Shown piece by piece: positions 59,245 to 64,000 of a stretch of DNA of 64,000 nt; the first letter of the stretch is position 1, and each line of letters begins with the position of its first letter. The stretch spans positions 1 through 64,000 of the forward strand of contig CAVROA010000009.1 of NCBI GenBank assembly GCA_963722715.1. Reading direction: 5' to 3'. Made by a program: the position numbers and the translations under genes. Below the pieces are notes generated by a model. The model was not told the DNA's origin. It searched no databases and saw only the letters and a program-made list of their open reading frames with translations. This stretch comes from DASQGA01 sp963722715 (GTDB lineage Bacteria; Actinomycetota; Thermoleophilia; Gaiellales; Gaiellaceae).

Positions 59245-60524
59245 GCCTTCGTAACCGCGAGCTCCTGCATTTGCTAGGTGTCGGGGTCCTGACGGCTGCG
59301 GGGTTCACGGCGGTATTCGTCGCCCGGCAGGCCTCAGACGACTTCTCGACCGCCTCGCTCTCCTACGCGGCGTTCTTCGGGGCGCTCTTCCTCGCCGCAC
59401 ACATCGTCTTGCGGGTCCGCCTTCCGCATGCGGACCCCTACCTCCTCCCTCTCGTGGGGATCCTGACCGCGGTCGGCCTGACCCTCATCTACCGCATCGA
59501 TCCGGACCTCGCCTTCAAGCAGGGCCTCTGGGTCGTCGTCGGAGTCGTGGCATTCGCGCTCGTCGTGGTCTTCGTGCCCGACTACCGTCGCCTCGACAGT
59601 CTCAAGTACACGCTCGGGCTCGTCGCGGTCGGGCTGCTCATCCTGCCCGCACTCCCGGGTCTCGGGGCCACGATCAACGGCGCCTCCCTGTGGGTCTCCG
59701 TCGGGCCGATTGCGTTCCAGCCCGGGGAGTTCGCGAAGGTCGCGCTCGTCATCTTCCTCGCCGGCTACCTCCGCGACAACCGGGAGATGCTCTCCATGGG
59801 CATCGGGCGCGCAGGCCTCCCCTCGCCGAAGCACTTCGGGCCGCTCCTCGTCATCTGGGGTGCTGCCATGCTCGTGCTCTTCCAGACGAACGACCTGGGC
59901 GGCGGCCTCCTCTACTTTTCGGTCTTCCTGGCCATGCTCTACGTGGCGACGGCCCGCTGGACCTACGTCGGCGCGGGTCTCGGGCTCTTCGTCGCGGGCG
60001 CCTACGGCCTCTACCACGTGAAACCGCACATCGCCGAGCGGGTGTCGATCTGGATCGACCCGTGGAAGGACGCTTTCGACGACGGCTACCAGCTCGTTCA
60101 GTCGATCTACGCGATCGCGGGTGGGGGCCTCTTCGGAGCCGGGCTCGGGCAGGGCGTGCTCCTGAAGCCGGAGGGCGGGACCTACATCCCCTTCCTCGAG
60201 ACCGACTTCATCTACGCGGCGATCTCGCAGGAGCTCGGGCTCGCCGGTGCCGCCGCGATCGTCCTCCTCTACCTGATCTTTGCCTACCGCGGCCTCAGGA
60301 TCGCCATGCTCGCCGACGACGGCTTCTCGAAGCTCCTCGCTGCCGGGTTGACTGCGACGCTTGCGATCCAGGCGTTCATCATCATCGGCGGGGTCACGAA
60401 GCTGATCCCGCTCACGGGGATCACGCTCCCGTTCGTCTCCTATGGCGGCTCGAGCGTGGTGGCGAACTTCCTCCTCGTCGGCCTTCTGCTCGCCGTCTCC
60501 AACCACGTGAACCAGGAGCGCTGA
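59241..60524 (+). CDS. rodA: RodA/FtsW/SpoVE-family glycosyltransferase
   Basis: A 427-residue SEDS protein with ten helices that polymerises peptidoglycan glycan strands with the adjacent PBP. Conserved blocks include GASLWVSVGPIAFQPGEFAK, a large outer loop with VSIWIDPWKDAFDDGYQLVQ, FIYAAISQELG and LPFVSYGGSSVVANF. The best N-terminus, SLRNRELLHLL, needs a CTG start at 59241, overlapping the previous stop as CTGA. A TTG at 59271 is the first conventional start but lacks those ten residues. Confidence 0.92.
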   Translation: MSLRNRELLHLLGVGVLTAAGFTAVFVARQASDDFSTASLSYAAFFGALFLAAHIVLRVRLPHADPYLLPLVGILTAVGLTLIYRIDPDLAFKQGLWVVVGVVAFALVVVFVPDYRRLDSLKYTLGLVAVGLLILPALPGLGATINGASLWVSVGPIAFQPGEFAKVALVIFLAGYLRDNREMLSMGIGRAGLPSPKHFGPLLVIWGAAMLVLFQTNDLGGGLLYFSVFLAMLYVATARWTYVGAGLGLFVAGAYGLYHVKPHIAERVSIWIDPWKDAFDDGYQLVQSIYAIAGGGLFGAGLGQGVLLKPEGGTYIPFLETDFIYAAISQELGLAGAAAIVLLYLIFAYRGLRIAMLADDGFSKLLAAGLTATLAIQAFIIIGGVTKLIPLTGITLPFVSYGGSSVVANFLLVGLLLAVSNHVNQER

Positions 60525-60528
60525 GGGC

Positions 60529-62010
60529 ATGAACGCTCAGATCCGCCGGCTCTTCTTCGTCTTCGCAGCGCTGTTCGTCGCGCTCGTTGCGATGTCGACC
60601 TACTGGCTGTGGAAGGCGCCCGACCTGGAGGCTCGCCGCGGGAATCCGCAGCTCGTCGTTCGCCAGGTGACGATCAAGCGTGGGCTCATCTACGCGGCCA
60701 ACGGAAAGACGATCTTCGCCACCAACAGGAAGAGGCGGGTGCAGGGGCGCACGTGGTATCTCAGGCGCTATCCGACGGAGGGTCTCGTCGCAGCGACCGT
60801 CGGGTACTCGACCATCGAGCGCTCGCGGACCGGCCTCGAGGAGTCGCTCAACGACTACCTGACCGGTTCGAACGCGAACCTGCGGACGCTCTTCGACAGG
60901 ACCGTCGACACGCTCAAGGGCATCACCCGCCAGGGCAACGACGTGGTCACGACGATCGACGTGGCGGCGCAGAGGACCGCCATGGAGGCCCTCGCCGGCA
61001 AGTGCGGCTCGGCCGTGGCTCTCGATCCTCGCGACGGCCGCGTCCTCGCAATCGCTTCGACCCCCACGTACGACCCTAATCTCGCGGAGAAGAACTTCGG
61101 CCAGATCCTGAAGATCAAGGGGCCGTGCGAGCCGGCCTCGCCGCTCGTCAACCGAGCTACCAATGACCTCTTCATCCCCGGCTCGACCTTCAAGGTCGTC
61201 ACCGCCACGGCCGCGATCGACTCGGGGCGCTTCACGACCGAGAGCACCTTCGACGACCCCGGCTACTGCACCGAGTACGGCAAGAGAGTGTCGAACTACG
61301 CCGACCAGGACGGCGCCGAGGTCTTCGGCCGCGTCGACTTTCCAACCGCGATGGAGCACTCGATCAACTCGGTCTTCTGCAACATCGGCAAGGCGATCGG
61401 GCCCTCCCTCGTCCTCGACTACGCCAAGCGCTACGGCTTCTACGAGGACCCGCCGCTCGAGACGCCCTCCGAGGAACGCCTCCGTAGCGGGCTTTACAAG
61501 GGGGCGAAACTCTTCGAGCCCACGGACCCGAATCAGGTCGATCCCGGCCGGCTCGCCTTCGGGCAGGAGCGGTTGCTCGTGACACCGCTCCAGATGGCGA
61601 TGGTCGCCGCCGCGATCGCCAACGGAGGCATCCTCATGGAAACGCACGTGGTCGACCAGATCGTGAACCCGGACGGCAACGTGGTGACACGGACGAGCCC
61701 TGAGCAGTACCAGGAGGTCATGAAGGCCTCGACGGCAGCCGACCTGACGGCCATGATGAGGCTCGTTGTCGAGTCCGGAACGGGCACCGCCGCCCAGATT
61801 CCCGGCGTCCCGGTCGCCGGCAAGACCGGGACCGCCGAGACGGGGCGCCAGGGTCAAAACGACACGTGGTTCATCGCCTTCGCGCCGGCCGACCGGCCGC
61901 GTGTAGCCGTGGCGGTTGCCCTGCACAACCAGAGCGGCACGGGCGGCTCCACCGCCGCCCCGATCGCGAAGGCCCTCATCCAAACGGTCCTGAGCAGGGA
62001 AACGGAGTGA
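60529..62010 (+). CDS. pbpA: Penicillin-binding protein (PbpA-type class B transpeptidase)
   Basis: A 493-residue transpeptidase. One N-terminal anchor helix (near residues 8-28) precedes the transpeptidase domain with the SxxK motif in PGSTFKVVTA, SxN in HSINSVFCN and KTG in AGKTGTAETG. It cross-links peptidoglycan as partner of RodA. ATG 60529 starts four bases after the rodA stop. Confidence 0.96.
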   Translation: MNAQIRRLFFVFAALFVALVAMSTYWLWKAPDLEARRGNPQLVVRQVTIKRGLIYAANGKTIFATNRKRRVQGRTWYLRRYPTEGLVAATVGYSTIERSRTGLEESLNDYLTGSNANLRTLFDRTVDTLKGITRQGNDVVTTIDVAAQRTAMEALAGKCGSAVALDPRDGRVLAIASTPTYDPNLAEKNFGQILKIKGPCEPASPLVNRATNDLFIPGSTFKVVTATAAIDSGRFTTESTFDDPGYCTEYGKRVSNYADQDGAEVFGRVDFPTAMEHSINSVFCNIGKAIGPSLVLDYAKRYGFYEDPPLETPSEERLRSGLYKGAKLFEPTDPNQVDPGRLAFGQERLLVTPLQMAMVAAAIANGGILMETHVVDQIVNPDGNVVTRTSPEQYQEVMKASTAADLTAMMRLVVESGTGTAAQIPGVPVAGKTGTAETGRQGQNDTWFIAFAPADRPRVAVAVALHNQSGTGGSTAAPIAKALIQTVLSRETE

Positions 62011-62055
62011 TGGCAGACCTCAGGATGGACCGCGTCCCGACGCAAGTCAGGCATC

Positions 62056-62061
62056 TAGGCT
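62056..62061 (+). promoter_or_regulatory. -10-like box directly before pknB
   Basis: TAGGCT ends six bases before the pknB ATG, the same arrangement as before the DUF1059 gene at 21256. It could start a leaderless pknB transcript in addition to operon read-through. No ribosome site is seen before that ATG. Confidence 0.45.
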
Positions 62062-62067
62062 AAGACG

Positions 62068-64000
62068 ATGGCCGTTTCGGACACCCTGATCAACACGCTC
62101 TTCGACGGGCGCTACCGGATCCTCCGCAAGCTGGGATCCGGTGGCATGGCCAACGTCTACCTGGCGGAGGACGAGGACCTGGGCCGCCGCGTCGCGATCA
62201 AGATCTTGAGCGAGCGTTACGCGAACGACGAGAGCTTCAATGAGCGTTTCCGTCGCGAGGCCAAGTCGGCTGCATCCCTCTCGCACCCGAACATCGTCTC
62301 GATCTACGACCGCGGCGAGGCGGACGGGATCCCGTACATCGCCATGGAGGTGATCGAGGGGCGGAGCCTGAAGGAGCTCATCCTGACGCGTGGACCGCTT
62401 CCACTCGCCACGGCGATCGACTACACGCATCAGATCCTGGACGCGCTTCGCTTCGCGCACCGGAACGGGATCATCCACCGGGACATCAAGCCGCACAACA
62501 TCCTCCTCGGGGCCGAGAACCGCGCCAAGGTGACCGACTTCGGGATCGCGCGTGCCGGGGCCTCCCAGATGACCGAGGTGGGGTCGATCATGGGCACTGC
62601 GCACTACCTGTCGCCCGAGCAGGCTCGGGGAGCTCCGGTCACCGCGGCCTCGGACCTCTACTCGGTCGGCGTCGTCCTCTACGAGATGCTCACCGGGCAG
62701 GTTCCGTTCAACGGCGACTCGGCGATCGAGATCGCCATGAAGCACCTGAACGAGACGCCGCGGCCTCCCTCGAGTCTCCGCCCGGAGCTGACCCCGGAGC
62801 TCGACCAGGTCGTCCTACGCGCCCTGGCGAAGAATCCCGAGGATCGGTATCAGGCCTCGGAAGAGTTCTCGGCCGACCTGGACCGGGTCGAGGCGGGGAT
62901 CCCGATCGCGCCGGAGACAAGTGCGGCTGCGACGGCGATCCTCACCGGCGGCTTCGAGACCTCGGCCACCCAGGTAATCCCGCCCACCGAAACCGCGCGG
63001 CAGCTTCCGCCGACACAGCCCGCGGCGCCACGGCGGCCACCTCCGACCTATCCACCTCGCTATCGCTACGACGAGCCACCCCGCAAGCGGAACCGCTTCC
63101 TGCCCTGGCTGCTCGTCATCTTGCTCCTCGCCGGAGCCGCGGTCGCCGGCTGGTACGTCTACACCCAGATCCAGGACGAGCTCAGGACGACCCAGGTCCC
63201 GGTGCCGAACGTGATCGGCCTGGAGCGAAAGCTCGCCGTCAAGAAGATCGAGGACCAGGGTTTCCAGGCCGACGTCCAGACGGGGGTGGGGACGGCGGAG
63301 GACCGCGGCAAGGTGATCGACCAGAATCCGGACGGCGGCACGCGGATCGAAGAGGGGAGCACCGTGAGGCTCCTCGTCTCGCTCGGACCGGAACAGGTCG
63401 AGGTTCCGGCGGTCGTGGGCAAGCCGCTCGACGAGGCGACCCAGACCCTCGCCAACGCCGGCTTCCGCTGGATCACGAGGCGGGTGTTCTCGCCGGACGC
63501 GCCCGAGGGCGAAGTGACCAAGCAGAACCCGCGACCCGGCGAGCAGGCCGAGAAGGGTTCGACCGTGACGCTAACGGTCTCGAAGGGTCAGGAGCTCGCG
63601 CTCGTGCCCGACGTGCTCCAGCAGACGCGCCAGAGCGCCGAGTCGGAGCTCAGGTCGGCTGGGTTCGTCCCCGAGGCCGTGCTCGTCGACTCGGATTCTC
63701 CCAAGGGCCTCGTCGTCGCGCAGGATCCCGACCCGGGGAACGAGATACCGAAGGGCGAGACCGTCCAGATCAGCGTCTCGAAGGGCCCGCAAACGAGCAC
63801 CGTCCCCGACGTCCTCGATCAGGACCAGGCCAGCGCCGAGGCCGAGCTCGACGCAGCCGGCTTCAAGGTTCGGGTCGTCAAACAGGACACCCTCGACCCG
63901 ACACAGGACGGCGTCGTCACGGATCAGAGCCCGGCGCCCGGGCTCGAAGCGCAGCCGGGCTCAAGAGTAACCATCGTCGTCGGCCGGTTCACCGAGGCCG
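62068..64000 (+). CDS. pknB: Ser/Thr protein kinase PknB with PASTA repeats, partial
   Basis: The gene is open to the right edge (644 codons seen). The kinase domain has LGSGGMANVYLAED, VAIKIL, HRDIKPHNILL, DFGIARAG and an activation loop with SQMTEVGSIMGTAHY and its Thr residues. A Pro-rich linker and one helix (near residues 345-367) lead outside to at least four PASTA repeats, each opening with a VP-x-V element (VPNVIG, VPAVVG, VPDVLQ, VPDVLD). PASTA domains bind muropeptides or lipid II. It closes the cell-wall operon and is the usual master kinase phosphorylating FHA proteins. Confidence 0.95.
   Translation, partial: MAVSDTLINTLFDGRYRILRKLGSGGMANVYLAEDEDLGRRVAIKILSERYANDESFNERFRREAKSAASLSHPNIVSIYDRGEADGIPYIAMEVIEGRSLKELILTRGPLPLATAIDYTHQILDALRFAHRNGIIHRDIKPHNILLGAENRAKVTDFGIARAGASQMTEVGSIMGTAHYLSPEQARGAPVTAASDLYSVGVVLYEMLTGQVPFNGDSAIEIAMKHLNETPRPPSSLRPELTPELDQVVLRALAKNPEDRYQASEEFSADLDRVEAGIPIAPETSAAATAILTGGFETSATQVIPPTETARQLPPTQPAAPRRPPPTYPPRYRYDEPPRKRNRFLPWLLVILLLAGAAVAGWYVYTQIQDELRTTQVPVPNVIGLERKLAVKKIEDQGFQADVQTGVGTAEDRGKVIDQNPDGGTRIEEGSTVRLLVSLGPEQVEVPAVVGKPLDEATQTLANAGFRWITRRVFSPDAPEGEVTKQNPRPGEQAEKGSTVTLTVSKGQELALVPDVLQQTRQSAESELRSAGFVPEAVLVDSDSPKGLVVAQDPDPGNEIPKGETVQISVSKGPQTSTVPDVLDQDQASAEAELDAAGFKVRVVKQDTLDPTQDGVVTDQSPAPGLEAQPGSRVTIVVGRFTEA

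Noticed and set aside
62010..62063. A 17-codon frame between pbpA and pknB, overlapping the pbpA stop by one base.
   Set aside because: Too short to support without conservation data, and it overlaps the -10-like box of pknB. It may be only incidental.
1..64000. CRISPR arrays, transposases, integrases, rRNA and tRNA genes.
   Set aside because: No regularly spaced repeats, no DDE or recombinase proteins and no RNA gene folds were seen on reading both strands; the only repeats are the two MITE-like copies.

Overview
The window is about 64 kb of very GC-rich DNA, densely packed on both strands, with many genes overlapping by 1-4 bases (ATGA, GTGA, TGATG) and many GTG/TTG starts. The gene content is actinobacterial: clpS next to a DUF2017 gene, zwf with opcA, an ANTAR response regulator, a cytochrome-c-fused CoxB, and the fhaA-fhaB-pstP-rodA-pbpA-pknB cell-wall signalling operon. 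I infer a deep-branching actinobacterium, probably Thermoleophilia (Gaiellales/Solirubrobacterales-like), but no rRNA is present to prove it.

Layout. 1-2950: a sugar ABC transporter (binding lipoprotein, ATPase, permease; permease cut by the window edge). 3009-3233: a small SelW/Rdx-family gene with an in-frame UGA in a CxxU motif and a bacterial SECIS-like hairpin, apparently a selenoprotein. 3230-4156: EamA exporter. 4339-13745: an amine-catabolism island with all five enzyme classes of the gamma-glutamyl-putrescine (Puu) route: two GS-like ligases, FAD amine oxidase, aldehyde dehydrogenase, glutamine-amidotransferase-type hydrolase and two tandem class III aminotransferases. Two related inverted dispersed repeats (4169-4343, 10825-10910) lie in and beside it. 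13800-26770: quinone-oxidoreductase-like enzyme, DrrAB-type exporter, ClpS/DUF2017, small membrane proteins, fatty-acid desaturase, MFS transporter, SucA, a hydroxyacid dehydrogenase and a GAF histidine kinase. 26959-30959: caa3-type oxidase genes (coxB, ctaD, half-CtaA/CtaB fusion, small membrane subunit). 31027-32760: secreted FnIII-like protein. 32767-40552: pentose-phosphate operon tkt-tal-pgi-gnd-zwf-opcA. 40662-42542: ABC-F protein.

42501-52292 is a nitrogen region. glnA lies upstream of an operon of monoamine oxidase, HisKA_2 sensor kinase, cupin, ANTAR regulator and a Glu/Leu/Phe/Val dehydrogenase. An ABC-2 exporter and a second glnA-type gene follow. Both glnA-type genes have leaders in which an intrinsic terminator sits directly before the Shine-Dalgarno sequence and competes with a hairpin bearing a six-base loop. 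ANTAR proteins control this kind of architecture, and one is encoded nearby.

52357-54964 holds HNH, GNAT, DUF4446 and a membrane-anchored protein. 55082-64000 is the Ser/Thr kinase, FHA, PP2C, RodA, PBP and PknB operon, preceded by an extra polytopic kinase; pknB runs off the right edge.

Six genes carry seven apparent single-base frameshifts, mostly where the protein family is plainly continuous. This looks more like indel error in the assembly than gene decay. No rRNA, tRNA, CRISPR array or transposase gene was seen.
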